From Priapulus caudatus (taxonomy: Eukaryota; Priapulida; Priapulimorpha; Priapulimorphida; Priapulidae): a stretch of 36,340 nt of DNA. The position numbers were made by a program, and so were the translations under genes. Below are positions 1 to 9,640 of the stretch, piece after piece (the stretch's first letter is position 1; each line of letters opens with the position of its first letter). Below the pieces are notes generated by a model that worked only from the letters and a program-made list of their open reading frames with translations, searched no databases and was not told the origin of the DNA. The DNA is taken from positions 107,514-143,853 of the forward strand of contig NW_014577690.1 of NCBI RefSeq assembly GCF_000485595.1, given 5' to 3'.

Positions 1-1705
1 ACGTGTCGTCGTCGTAGTCGTTTTCGTCGTCGTCGTTTATTCTACCGTTATTGTCGTCTGTTTTACCGTTGTTGTCGTCTGTTCTACCGTTGTTGTCGTC
101 TGTTTTATCGTTATTGTCGTCTGTTTTTACCGCTTGTTGTCGTCTGCTGTTTTACCGCTGTTGTCGTCTGTTTTTACCGTTGTTGTCGTCTATTCTACCG
201 TTGTTGTCGTCTGATTTATCGTTATTTTCGTCTGTTCTCCGTTGTTGTCGTCTGATATTATCGTTATTTTCGTCTGTTTTACCGTTGTTGTCGTCTGTTC
301 TACGCGTTGTCGTCTGTATGTTACCGTTTTGTCGTCTGTTGTATTCGTTGTGTCGTCTATTTCTACCGTTGGTTGTCGTCTGTCTTCCGTTGTCGTCTCT
401 GTTTTACCGTTTGTTGTCGTCTATTCTGACCGTTGTTGTCGTCTGTTTTATCGTTATTGTCGTCTGTTTTACCGTTGTTGTTTCGTCTATTCTTTACCGG
501 TTGTCGTCTATTCTCCGTTGTTGTCTGTCTGCTTTTACTGTTGTCGTCCGCTGTTCACCGTTGTTGTCGTCTGTTTTTACCGTTCGTTTGTCCAGTCTGT
601 TTTACTGTTGATGTCGGTCGTCTGTTTTTACCGTTGTTGTCGGTCTATTCTACCGTTATTGTCGTCTGTTTTTACAAGTTGTGTTGTCTGGTCTTATTCT
701 ACCGTTGTTGTCGTTGTTTTACTGTTGTCGTCGTCTGTTTTACCGTTGTTTGTCGTCTGTTTTTACCGTTTGTTGTCGTCCTGTTTTACGTTGTTTGTCG
801 TCTGTTTACCGTTGTTGTCGTCTTATGTTTTACCGTTGTTGTCGTCTGTCCGTTCATCGCGTTGATTGTTACCGTTGTTGTACGTCTGTTTGTCGTCCAG
901 TTGTTACTGTTGTCGTTCTGTTTTACTCGGTTGTTGTCGTCTATTCTTAACCCGTTGTTGTCCGTCTGTTTTACGTTGTTGTCGTTGTTTTACCGTTGTC
1001 GTCCGTCTGTTCTACCGTTGTTGTCGTCTGTCTTTACCCCTATTGTCGTCTGTTTTACCTTGTTGTCGTCTGTTTTATCGTTATTTGTCGTCTGTTCTAC
1101 CGCTATTTGTTCGTCTGTTTTACCGTTGTTGTAGTCACTGTTTTATCGTTATTTGTCGTCTGTTTTACCGTTCGTTTGTCGTCTAATTCTACCGTTGTTG
1201 TCGTCTGTTGTATCGTTGTTGTCGTCTATTCTTACCGTTGTTGTCGTCTGTTTTACCGTTGTTGTTGTCTGTTTTACCTGTTGTTGTCGTCTATTCTACG
1301 TTGTTGTTCGTCTGTTGTATGCTGTTGTTGTCGTCTATTCTACCGTTGTGTTGTCGTCTGTTTTTACCGCTTTGTCGGTCTGTTTTACCGTTGTTGTCGT
1401 CTATTCTACCGTTGTTGTCGTCTGTTGTATCGTTGTTGTCGTCTATTCTAACCGTTGTTGTCGTCTGTTTCTATCCGTTAGTGTTGTGTCTGTTTCTACC
1501 GTTGTCGCTGTTTTACCGTCGTTGTCGTCTGTTTTACGTTTGTTGTCGTCTGTTCTACCCCGTTTGTCGTCCTGGTTTTACCGTGTGGCTTGTTCGTCTG
1601 TTTTACCGTTGATGTCGTCTATTCTACCGTTGATTGGTTCGTCTGTTCTACCGTTGTTGTCGTCTGTTTTACCGTTGCTGTTGTCGTCTATTCGTACGTA
1701 CGCGT
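1..1705 (-). repeat. 21-bp minisatellite, coding-type (NNGKTDD heptapeptide on minus strand)
   Basis: About 80 degenerate copies of a 21-bp unit, gtcgtctgttttaccgttgt plus a final t. Reverse-complemented, the unit is exactly seven codons, AAC AAC GGT AAA ACA GAC GAC, which read N-N-G-K-T-D-D. Variants swap K/R, N/I and D/E by single-base changes, e.g. NGRTDE and NGRIDD just right of 1578. Many units have gained or lost one base, so no long minus-strand frame survives; the plus-strand frames are C/V/L/S-rich shadows. The tail of the gene at 4413-6986 is built of the same residues (NNGRTDG, NKTDDGKIADD), so this array is probably the displaced far end of that tail. The alternative is a non-coding minisatellite that merely seeded the tail. 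The array runs off the left edge of the window. Confidence 0.85.
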
Positions 1706-1878
1706 TGTTGTCTGTCTGCCGGTATACCGGACCGTACCCAGGGTACGTTCCGGCAGTACCCTGGGGGACATAGACCCTATGAGCGTTAGTAACAGCCCGG
1801 CGCTGGATAAACACGGGTGTGTCTACAGTAGCTCTAGTAACTATAGCCCGCGTGTAGTTGAGTTGCCGCAAGGATCGT
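1706..1878 (-). repeat. Putative 3'-end module of the CR1-like element (copy 1)
   Basis: This segment matches 10885-11063 in the same orientation, over shared blocks such as gtataccggac, cagtaccctgggg, gacatagac..cctatgagcg and agttgccgcaa. An inverted, shorter match lies at about 10640-10760. In both retroelement copies it lies on the 3' side of the element on the minus strand, so it is best read as the element's 3' untranslated end. In copy 1 it is fused directly to the truncated endonuclease coding region. It contains short palindromic pieces built from gtacc/ggtac. The assignment as 3' UTR is inference from the two-copy comparison. Confidence 0.5.
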
Positions 1879-1884
1879 ACTGTT

Positions 1885-2784
1885 TTTTCTGTACACCTTA
1901 TGATCTGGGGGAACTTTTCTGCCGTGTGAATTGTGCTGTTGAGTTTTGATTCACAACCCAAGATAGCATCTGGTTTGACGTAATCAACTGCGACAGCAAA
2001 CTGGGCTTTTTTGCTTTTAATACCCTCGCAATTAACTACCATAGTTCTCCAGTTGTTGCCATTTTTACTAAGGGTATCTCTAGAGGGGTGATCATCATTA
2101 GACGTACTATTGTGTCGGTCTCTCGATCTAGGCGTACCAATGGGACTGGAGGGTTGCTCAGATCGTGGCGAACTAGTCAAGATTGAGTTGAAACTAAAAT
2201 CTGCTGAAGCCACAAAAATGTTTGCATCGGTAGCGGATCCAAGAACACTGAAGCAGTTATATAGCTCAAGTTCATAGAAATGAAATGTAAATGATGCGAC
2301 ATTTTGGTTGTCGCACTTGGCACAAATCCAAGAAACGTCCGATTTCTCCAAGCTACGTATGTGGGATGAGCAGTAACTTAAGCACGTGTTGTGGTACCAA
2401 ATATCACAATCATCACAGCAAATCGCACGCTGCGACCAAGTGACTGCGCGCTCGCAGTACCCGCAAGGGAATATTGAGACGTTCTTGGGTCCTGGCCGGG
2501 TTTAATTCAACGTCGCCTGCTACCAAGAGAAGTGCTACAATTAAAACGGCCAGCTGCTCAGCGTGTTTAGGATTAAACTTTCCTCTGAAAGGGGGGGAGG
2601 GTAGGCCCCGAGAGTGTTTCCCTAAAACACAGACTGCTGCGATAGGTGTTTGACTGATGATGGAGTTTGTGATAACTCCAGGCTTCAAGGTTGCTGACTC
2701 GTAGCTGGAGGACGAGAAGCAGACTTCTAGCTTCCGGCTGGGACCAATAGTTAGCAGTAGAATTGTGAGTTTCAATATATACAT
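1885..2784 (-). pseudogene. Retrotransposon ORF fragment: 2A-like leader, PHD finger, start of EEP endonuclease
   Basis: The minus strand opens at 2784 with MYILKLTILLL and runs to a hydrophobic stretch, AVLIVALLLVAGDVELNP, a 2A-like signature. The frame breaks straight after this. In another frame a PHD-type zinc finger follows, with visible ligands in CDDCDIWYHNTCL and SWICAKC (about 2296-2425). A linker rich in S/P/R follows. An endonuclease start (VVNCEGIKSKKAQF...YVKPDAILGCESKLN...FP; about 1890-2040) has the N and the E of the exonuclease-endonuclease-phosphatase family. The protein ends there, and the frame then reads into the 3' module and the heptapeptide repeat. PHD plus EN is typical of CR1/Jockey-superfamily elements in marine invertebrates. 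It is non-functional: no RT and at least one frameshift. Confidence 0.75.
2498..2518 (-). other. 2A-like ribosome-skipping motif (copy 1)
   Basis: The seven codons read G-D-V-E-L-N-P behind a Leu-rich segment (LIVALLLVA), the usual layout of 2A-like peptides. Their skip point lies between the G and P that follow NP. In this copy the bases after NP are out of frame, so the final residues are not seen directly. Copy 2 keeps DVELN at 14977-14991, also with damaged following bases. Such motifs are known from leader regions of CR1-like elements in sea urchin and other invertebrates and may double as a signal sequence. Confidence 0.7.
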
Positions 2785-2789
2785 GAGGG

Positions 2790-4413
2790 TTTACCAAGAG
2801 TTTAGACAATACTTCAGTTAAGATTAATTCATATGCGGGAACGGTTCTAAATGTAAGCAAACAAGATGGCTGTCCTTGGAGCTGGGATTTCGTATCTCAT
2901 AGTTGAAGAACGGTACAGAGCTTATAAAATGAGCGTCCGGTAGGCCTTGACTGTGGTTAAGATTGTTTAGTTATAGGTGTTTCAACTTTGTACTTATGTG
3001 CAGATAGACGCCACAACGAAGTAATTACTAAATTAATTTACTGAGTAATACTATACTTAGTAGTAGTACTAGTACTAGACTTCGTCCCGGCAGCCGCCCC
3101 GGTAACACGCAAGAGACGAGATAGTAGGCTGTGTTAGTGGTTATAGCGAATATATAACACTCACACTGTGCTGAATTTGGAAGCTGGACTCTGGTCCAAG
3201 TGTAAACAAAGAGCAAGTGTAAGTTCCGGCGAGAAAATTCTAAATACGAAATGGCTGCCGGTAGTTTTGTAAACCCAGCTATAGTTTTGTAGTACACAGC
3301 ACTCTACAAGGAACTATTTATTAGCTATAGCAATTATTTTACCAATCGATGAGATACGTAGTCATTTATATTTGTTAGTAGAGAGTTATTTCATGAAACT
3401 ATTTCAACTAATCCTGATATCACCCGACATCACTCTTCCAAAAACACGTCATGCCACGACCACTGCCAGATGGAAAGTCTGGGATGCGTGTGTGTATGGG
3501 CTCGCCTGTGTTTAACCTGGCTGCCAGCGCTTATTCTGACCGCTTATCTGAGGCTATTAGAAATATCCATACCAAAACTATTTGGTTTATCTGTCATATA
3601 ATAATTTAATATAATAATCTTACAAATTTGAAACTTGTGATCATCCCATGGGATTCTCTTTCCCAGGTACATGGTTCAGGGCCAGGGACAAACTCACGAG
3701 TCAAACGACTTGACGAGAGCTTTAGTTATACTTTATAGTTACATAAATCCATAGATATATATACCAACCAATTGGTTGGTATATATATCTATGATAAATC
3801 ATATATTGGAAATAACTGTTAGGCATATAACAACGCGACACACACGTCAAACAAAACACAATGATAGCACAACAACACAACGTCATCCCCGTACGCTCTG
3901 TGCGTCGTCGCACTCGACTCTCAATCTCATCCTTGTCCCACAGCGCTATCGTACAGCGGAACACAGGCTTATAACTACGCAAATGAATTACAAAATAAAG
4001 AAAATATCACAAAACTATATTAATTTCCGATAAGAATCTGGATATCTAGCACTATATAATTACGACTTTCCAGCGATTTTGTGTGTGTAAATGCGATCAC
4101 AGTTCTATTTGCATCACAGCTCCGTTCTATACAATCTTGTAGGTGGATCCTTAAAACTATCGTGCTTTTCAAGTTCGCTAGATGGCGCGGCGCCTTCGTC
4201 TTCGTGTTCAAATGTCACATTGTCGTAACCGCTGTAAAAAATAACCAAGAGCGATATATAACCAAGATGATCTAACTAACTAACACTAACATCATGGATG
4301 CATACTTTGCTACGAAAAATTATACAGTACAGAGCACAATTAAATTAATAGTATATTGTCCTTGGCGTTACAGTTACAAATACGGTTACATGCGTGGTTT
4401 TCCAGGTACCACC
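2790..4413 (-). other. Long 5' leader of the retroelement, no convincing ORF
   Basis: About 1.6 kb of AT-rich sequence lies between the ORF start and the 5' monomers. It is conserved in copy 2 (about 15340-17220). The longest minus-strand frames (about 85-90 codons, e.g. 3028-3297) are interrupted by indels in the other copy and match nothing I recognise. It contains the perfect palindrome at 3750-3793. It may hold promoter or ORF1 remnants. Confidence 0.5.
3750..3793. repeat. Perfect 44-nt palindrome in the retroelement leader
   Basis: The half-site catagatatatataccaacc plus aa is followed without spacer by its exact reverse complement, centred between 3771 and 3772. The same palindrome is present in copy 2 (about 16325-16370) with a one-base insertion at the centre and one further indel. 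It would form a 22-bp cruciform or RNA hairpin. Confidence 0.95.
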
Positions 4414-6986
4414 TACACGCGCGTGTATGTGCATATGAGCACGCCCGTGTCTGTGCATGAGAGCACGCGTGTATGTGTGCATGAATTGGTGTCGTCTGAA
4501 ATTCCTCTGTCGTCTGCTATTTTCCCATCATCTGTTTTGTTGTTGTTGTTGTTGTTGTTGTTTCTGTTACCGTTATCATCTTCTGCTTTTCCGTTCTTGT
4601 ATATTTCAACATTGTCGTCTGACGTTTCATTGCCGTCTGCTATTTCAATATTATTTGTTTTTTTGTTGTTGTTTATATTACTGTTATCGTCTTCTTCGGA
4701 TTTGCCGTCGGCGTCTGTTATACCGTTACCGTCCGTTCTTCCGTTGTTGCGTGGGAGTCCCCCGTCTTCTATTTTGCAATTTTTTCCGGTACTATCGTTG
4801 TTGGTTGTCATTTCCTTGTCGTCTGTTTTACTGCTATCTGTACAATCGTTGTTGGTTGTCATTCCCTTGTCGTCTGCCATACTGCTGTCATCTGTACTAT
4901 CGTTGTTGGTTGTCATTCCCCTGTCGTATGTTTTACTGCTGTCAACAGCTTTTCTGTCCTCGGCGCACGGTTTTCTGTGTTCTCCAACAATCGAGGATAG
5001 CCACTGTGTAGTGCGCTGAGCGAGGCGGAAGCTATCCTCGCTACCATGATAGTACAGCAGCGCCACCTTTGGCAGGTACCACTTGATATGTTGAGCCGTC
5101 ACGTCACCGAGTAACGTCGGTTCGATGTTGCGATGCGCCGATGGTTCGGTTATTAATGCGCTAGCTGGCGCCACCGTCGACAGCTCGACCTCGCCGCTGA
5201 TAAACACTTTCGCGTCGTTTTTATCGACCACGGCGAACAGGCCTAGCTTGTTCGGACAGTGCAGCCGAAAGTTTGCCAATGTCGCATCGGCGAGGCGAAT
5301 ATGCGGTACGACGCCACCATCGGTCGAGCCCGTAATGTAATTACACACTATCGTTATCTTTTTACCGGGCAGGACAGGCGCAGCTTGGAGACCGGACACT
5401 TCGACAACGCACGCGAAGATAATCAGCTCATCGACGACGTCCTGATCGCGTGACAGTTCATCGTCACGTGACGCCACTCCGTCGTCTGCTGCAAAATCAC
5501 CGAGCACAAGATACTCGGCGTGCACGCCAGTACGTGCCGACCGCGTCGTCACCGGAAGCGCTGCTGTCTCGCAGAGTAGCTGCACCGGAAACGGAAGCGT
5601 GGCAAAGTTAACGCGGGAGAAGTCGACGAGTCGAGGTGGCAGCGAGTGGGCGAGATAGACGCTGCAGACGACGTCCCAGCAGCCGCCCTGCGCGCCGCTC
5701 ACAAACGCGCCCATCGGCACGTACGAGGCGCGGACCAGCGCCGCCTGGCGGTACTTTGCGAGAAACTTGCGCAGACTCTTTCCCTCGATGACGGGAGTGA
5801 GGATGCTATCGACCTGTGAAATGGTCGCATCATTCCACTTGCCGGCTGCTACGTCGGTAGCGAGCTGTCGAGCGTTGGCGACGCTCAGCAGCCTCCCGTA
5901 TTCCCGCACGAAGCCGAAGCCTTCTGCAAGATTTGGGATCGAGAACATGATGAACTTGTCGACGCTCAGGTCGGATCCGATTTCACGGATCTGTGCGAAT
6001 GCTTCCGGATCGAAGGTGAACACCTGAAAGATGACGTCGCCGAAGCGCGCAGCGTGCATCACGTGCGTGCCGTGTGTGTTGATGACGTCGGCGTGCGCGA
6101 GCGCGTCGCCCAGCGTCATCTCGCCCCGCCACGGAGGCAGCAAGTCGAGCCTCCGCAGCGCCACTTGTAGGTCGCACGGTAAACTATAGAACAGTTCAGC
6201 GGTCGTCGTCTCGCGCGCGCCGCCGTCGGCGACGACGACTATGCCCGGGTCATCGGCATGTGCGGCGGTCGCCTGCAGGAACGAGTCGTCCTTGGCGACG
6301 ACGACGTCGGCGGCACGCTGCTTCGTTCTGTCAATGACGTCACGCAGGGAGAACATGCTTACGGATTTCAGTGCGTCGATGTTGGACTGACCGAGCAGAC
6401 CAACGAGTCGTCGCTGCTGCCCAGCGAGCAGACGACCGGGAGACGTCGTCGGCAGCGCGTCGTCGCCGCGCCGACCGTCGCCGACGAACAGACTTCCGAC
6501 GGTATCGACGTCGGCGTTGATGCTCGTGCTCGAGTCCGTGCGACCATCCGATGACGTCACGTCGGCGTTGTCCTCCGACACGTCGCTCTTCAGACTCGCC
6601 GAGTCGGCGTCGCTGGCGCCGCCTGGCGTCGCGTGTTTCCTCGCTGTCACGAGCGCGTAGCCGAGCTGCTGATTGGTCGTCAGCGACACGCCGAGGATCG
6701 TCTGCAGGCGCTCGAGGTTCCGCTCGTCGGCTCCGAGCAGAAACGAGCCGAGAGGCAGCTCGCTGCCGCCGACGCAGATGGCGCTGGAGTAGATGTCGTC
6801 GACGAGGCTGCGTGCGTTATTATGAAGACGCACGTCCATCGTCTGCCACTCGCCGCCGCTGACTAACGGCAGCATGGCAACGGCAGCGGCGGGCAGGTAG
6901 GGTCCAACGAAAGCCGACTTGTCGCCAGTTTGCAGACGAAATGCGTGTGCGAGATTGATCGCCATTGGTTCCATAGCAGCCTCGTT
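4413..6986 (-). CDS. Main exon of a large cytosolic protein with a GTH motif (possible MACPF-like fold) and repetitive acidic/Asn-rich tail
   Basis: One open frame of about 857 codons on the minus strand. There is no strong ATG at its head; instead a 3' splice site (atttgctgtttcag) ends at 6987, so this is an internal or terminal exon. Joined in phase to the small exon at 8720-8758 it gives about 870 residues. The N-terminal 125 residues are globular. Residues about 135-190 are a Ser/Asp/Thr-rich acidic insert. Residues about 210-680 are globular, with NTHGTHVMHAARFGD near 316-330, which resembles the GTH core of MACPF domains but lacks the aromatic residues of the strict signature. From about 690 on there is a repeat tail (SSKTDDKGMTTNND units, then N-rich). 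No signal peptide or membrane helix is seen. The last 20 or so residues come from the inserted retroelement. GC-rich coding bias contrasts with AT-rich flanks. MACPF is only a suggestion; the protein may be an unrecognised family. Confidence 0.65.
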   Translation of the reverse strand, partial: NEAAMEPMAINLAHAFRLQTGDKSAFVGPYLPAAAVAMLPLVSGGEWQTMDVRLHNNARSLVDDIYSSAICVGGSELPLGSFLLGADERNLERLQTILGVSLTTNQQLGYALVTARKHATPGGASDADSASLKSDVSEDNADVTSSDGRTDSSTSINADVDTVGSLFVGDGRRGDDALPTTSPGRLLAGQQRRLVGLLGQSNIDALKSVSMFSLRDVIDRTKQRAADVVVAKDDSFLQATAAHADDPGIVVVADGGARETTTAELFYSLPCDLQVALRRLDLLPPWRGEMTLGDALAHADVINTHGTHVMHAARFGDVIFQVFTFDPEAFAQIREIGSDLSVDKFIMFSIPNLAEGFGFVREYGRLLSVANARQLATDVAAGKWNDATISQVDSILTPVIEGKSLRKFLAKYRQAALVRASYVPMGAFVSGAQGGCWDVVCSVYLAHSLPPRLVDFSRVNFATLPFPVQLLCETAALPVTTRSARTGVHAEYLVLGDFAADDGVASRDDELSRDQDVVDELIIFACVVEVSGLQAAPVLPGKKITIVCNYITGSTDGGVVPHIRLADATLANFRLHCPNKLGLFAVVDKNDAKVFISGEVELSTVAPASALITEPSAHRNIEPTLLGDVTAQHIKWYLPKVALLYYHGSEDSFRLAQRTTQWLSSIVGEHRKPCAEDRKAVDSSKTYDRGMTTNNDSTDDSSMADDKGMTTNNDCTDSSKTDDKEMTTNNDSTGKNCKIEDGGLPRNNGRTDGNGITDADGKSEEDDNSNINNNKKTNNIEIADGNETSDDNVEIYKNGKAEDDNGNRNNNNNNNNKTDDGKIADDRGISDDTNSCTHTRVLSCTDTGVLICTYTRV
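4414..4485 (-). repeat. Tandem 22-24 bp monomers at the retroelement 5' end (copy 1)
   Basis: About three units of the type gtgtatgtgtgcatgagagc plus acgc lie at the 5' end of the element as read on the minus strand. Copy 2 has about five units (17237-17385) that run into a (GT)n tract. Tandem 5' monomers commonly carry the promoter of non-LTR elements. Sequence identity with copy 2 stops at about 4484, which sets the element boundary. The last residues of the neighbouring gene's frame (CTHTRV repeats) are read from these monomers and are not native to that protein. Confidence 0.65.
4486..4965 (-). repeat. Coding tandem repeats in the gene's C-terminal tail
   Basis: Three imperfect 51-54-bp units (4797-4847, 4848-4901, 4902-about 4950) encode 17-18-residue repeats ending in MTTNNDST/MTTNNDCT. 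Between 4486 and 4796 a degenerate run encodes N/D/K/T/E-rich sequence that includes eight consecutive Asn from a GTT tract at about 4537-4562. The gtcgtctg core is shared with the minisatellite at 1-1705. Frame is intact throughout, unlike the array at 1-1705. Confidence 0.8.
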
Positions 6987-7047
6987 CTGAAACAGCAAAT
7001 ATGGCGTGTCATTTGTTATTATGCTACTGCTACATACTATACCGCTG

Positions 7048-7545
<498 letters not shown>

Positions 7546-8527
7546 GTGGTATACTTTGCAATCTAGTTGTATTGAATATACTCTATAATAGAGCAATCAT
7601 GAACCTTCGGTGAACTATGGATTTTCGTTTGATTCCGAATTATGGATATGTGTATGTGTCAATGCTGGGCTGGGTTAGTTGCCTCGCTGTGTCAACAATA
7701 TATGGCTTTCCGTCTTCGTTCGTTGTTAGCCCCGAGACTATATATACGGCGGTTATTCGCCGGCCGCGCCCTGATTATAACTCGGGTCGGAATACACGGA
7801 CTACGTACACACACAACGTACACACCCGCCGCCTCCTCATCCATGCGAGAAACGCGTGACGACATTTCTCGGGTCTCTGAGAGGTGCAGAGTGAAGGTAG
7901 ACAGGAAATTAAGCAAGTGGGGTGCATTCCCAGTTCTGCCAAAGTAAAAACAAGAGCAAATTCAAAGTGGTCCGGTTCAATTAAAAATCGCCAGATATCG
8001 GCTTTATTGCGCTCCGTTGACCTTCTAATCCCTATCAGGAAAATATTTGTTTCGGTATTTCCCGTTACCAAATATATAAAACGGATCAATCTCGGCGGCC
8101 TAAAAAACTGTTCGCGCCGCCTCAAGATAATCCGGGGCAGTAAAAGATAGTTCGAAACAGCGAGCGGGCATGATGTGTGTTGTATGGCAACACAACATGC
8201 GAACAACGTCGGGGCCATCATGTATCAATATCATAGCATATAAAATATATGTAGTTCATATACTTAATAAATTTATATACGTATTAATTAACCGCTATTA
8301 AGCTGCTTCGTTGGTTTGGTGGGGCGATTAACTTAGATATAGAGTGGAGAGCTCTTGCTAAACCCATATCCCAAGTGGCAACACCGAGGGCCTGGTATGC
8401 CGTGAAACGTTTGTTGCAAACCCAAGTTGACTTTACTGAGCTTTGCGCCCAGGTTCGGGGTGAGAGTGGCGGGGGGGCGGGGTTGCTGGAAGGGAAATCC
8501 GCTCGTATATATGAATATATATATATA

Positions 8528-8690
8528 TGGTGTGTGTGTGTGTGTGTGTGCGTGTGCGTGTGTGTGTGTGTGTGTGCGTGTTGTGTGTGTGTGTGTGTGT
8601 GTGTGCGTGTGCAGTGCGTGTGGGTGTGTGTGTGTGTGTGTGTGTGGTGTGTGTGTGTGTGTGCGGTGTGCGTGTGTCTGTGTGTTGGTT
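8528..8690. repeat. (GT)n microsatellite with GC interruptions
   Basis: Interrupted GT/GC dinucleotides beside a short (AT)n stretch at 8512-8527. It lies in intron 1, 30 bases from the proposed donor. Confidence 0.95.
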
Positions 8691-8719
8691 TGCCCTGTAA
8701 TTTCATAGATGGCACTTAC

Positions 8720-8758
8720 CGGGGTCGGCTCCTTGCAGCCATCGCCATCAGCGCTCAT
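8720..8758 (-). CDS. Proposed first coding exon of the GTH-motif gene
   Basis: An ATG at 8758-8756 with G at -3 starts 13 codons (MSADGDGCKEPTP) and runs into a strong GTAAGT donor at 8719-8714. The phase (0) matches the exon at 6986, and the peptide is polar and acidic like a disordered N terminus. The frame is open upstream for several dozen codons in this copy, so a longer exon starting further right cannot be excluded. In the duplicate at 21258 the similarity ends exactly at this ATG (ATT there, then (TG)n). No transcript evidence is available. Confidence 0.4.
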
Positions 8759-9640
8759 AGCCGACGTGTCCGATGCGCCGCTGACGCTAAAAAAATCTCC
8801 ATGCACGCTGTAGAAGCACGCAGTAGCAGGCGCATTCATTACATGCGAGCAGATACGACTCCCACACACCTCGCGATAACGTGTCATGCTGCGCGATGGC
8901 CATCACGGTATTCAGGCTCACACTGGCAATACTACTTCAGCTCTCTTGGCTAATATTAACTAACTGCGTGATTGATCTCTTTTGCTAACTACTAGCTGCT
9001 GATTGACTCTTGCCTGCTAACTGCTGGACTATATTGCTGCCTACTCTTTGCTGTAACTGCTGACTATAGGCTGCGCTTACCTCTTTGCTGACTGCTGAGT
9101 ATATGCTCAGGCAGGTGACTTGCGGTGCGGTGCACAAGGGCGTGCGATGCACGCTTCCAGCGAAAACGACTATCTCCGAAACAAGTCGAGCGATCAACGG
9201 ACTTGTAATGGCCAGCAAGAGTTGTGTGAGAAGTCATCTGTGCCTCGCGTGCGCGCATGGGGGAGTGGAACGTATTCGGCCACGACGTTAGCGGCCGTCT
9301 TTCGGTGCAAGTCGCGGAGCTCGATTACCATCACAATATGACGCGGCTACGGCGACTGACAAACCACGCACGCAGGCCACGCTGTATATTATGCGCGAGG
9401 CTGACTTCTACATATCTTGCTTGCTCGTTCTACTGAGCCGACTCTTCCGTGTCTAGCTCAATATCTCGCGTTAAGCCACTTCAATTTAGATGTAGCTTGG
9501 TTGCCTGTCGTTCCACTGAGGGCGACTCCTCGTGTGTACTAAGGGTGAATATCTCGGTTAAGTTAGTTTACTTTGCACTGACTGATAGTACTGTGAAACT
9601 TGTGGGCGCGGCCGACAGCAGTGGTACCTCGACGTATGCC
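8755..9640. repeat. Segmental duplicate, copy 1: sequence upstream of the GTH-motif gene
   Basis: Collinear with 21258-22086 in the same orientation, for example at gcattcattacatgcgagcagatacgactccc, cgtgcgatgcacgcttccagcg, tctccgaaacaagtcgagcga and the ctgaatatctcggttaagcc type units. It has internal short tandem repeats (gctaactgctg.. units at about 8985-9110 and cgactcctc..ggttaagccactt units at about 9440-9560). It lies directly upstream of the proposed start codon and so may contain the promoter, or be a dispersed repeat next to which the gene begins. Confidence 0.8.

Larger units (their letters stand above)
1725..4485 (-). mobile_element. CR1/Jockey-like non-LTR retrotransposon, copy 1 (internally deleted / 3'-truncated)
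   Basis: The segment 1880-4485 is collinear with 14320-17290 over its whole length. It differs by many single-base indels, one 224-bp insertion in the other copy, and a short non-homologous block near 2790/15258. Reading on the minus strand, it contains 24-bp tandem monomers at the 5' end (4414-4485), about 1.6 kb of leader without a convincing ORF, an ORF with a hydrophobic 2A-like leader, a PHD finger, and the start of an EEP endonuclease. Coding sequence stops abruptly at 1880 and is followed by the 3'-end-like module at 1706-1878. Retention of the 5' end with loss of the body is the reverse of the usual 5' truncation of LINEs. It suggests a later internal deletion of about 3.2 kb. The element lies inside the tail repeats of the gene at 4413-6986. 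Confidence 0.75.

Noticed and set aside
51-1773. Several plus-strand open frames of 89-233 codons rich in C, V, L and S
   Set aside because: All are translations of the 21-bp minisatellite in shifting frames; no start context or varied composition.
6551-6862. Plus-strand Arg/Ser-rich frames over the large minus-strand exon
   Set aside because: Shadow frames of the GC-rich coding exon on the opposite strand.
7775-8221. Minus-strand open frame of 148 codons
   Set aside because: No recognisable domain, overlapping open frames on the other strand, and it lies within the proposed intron of the GTH-motif gene.
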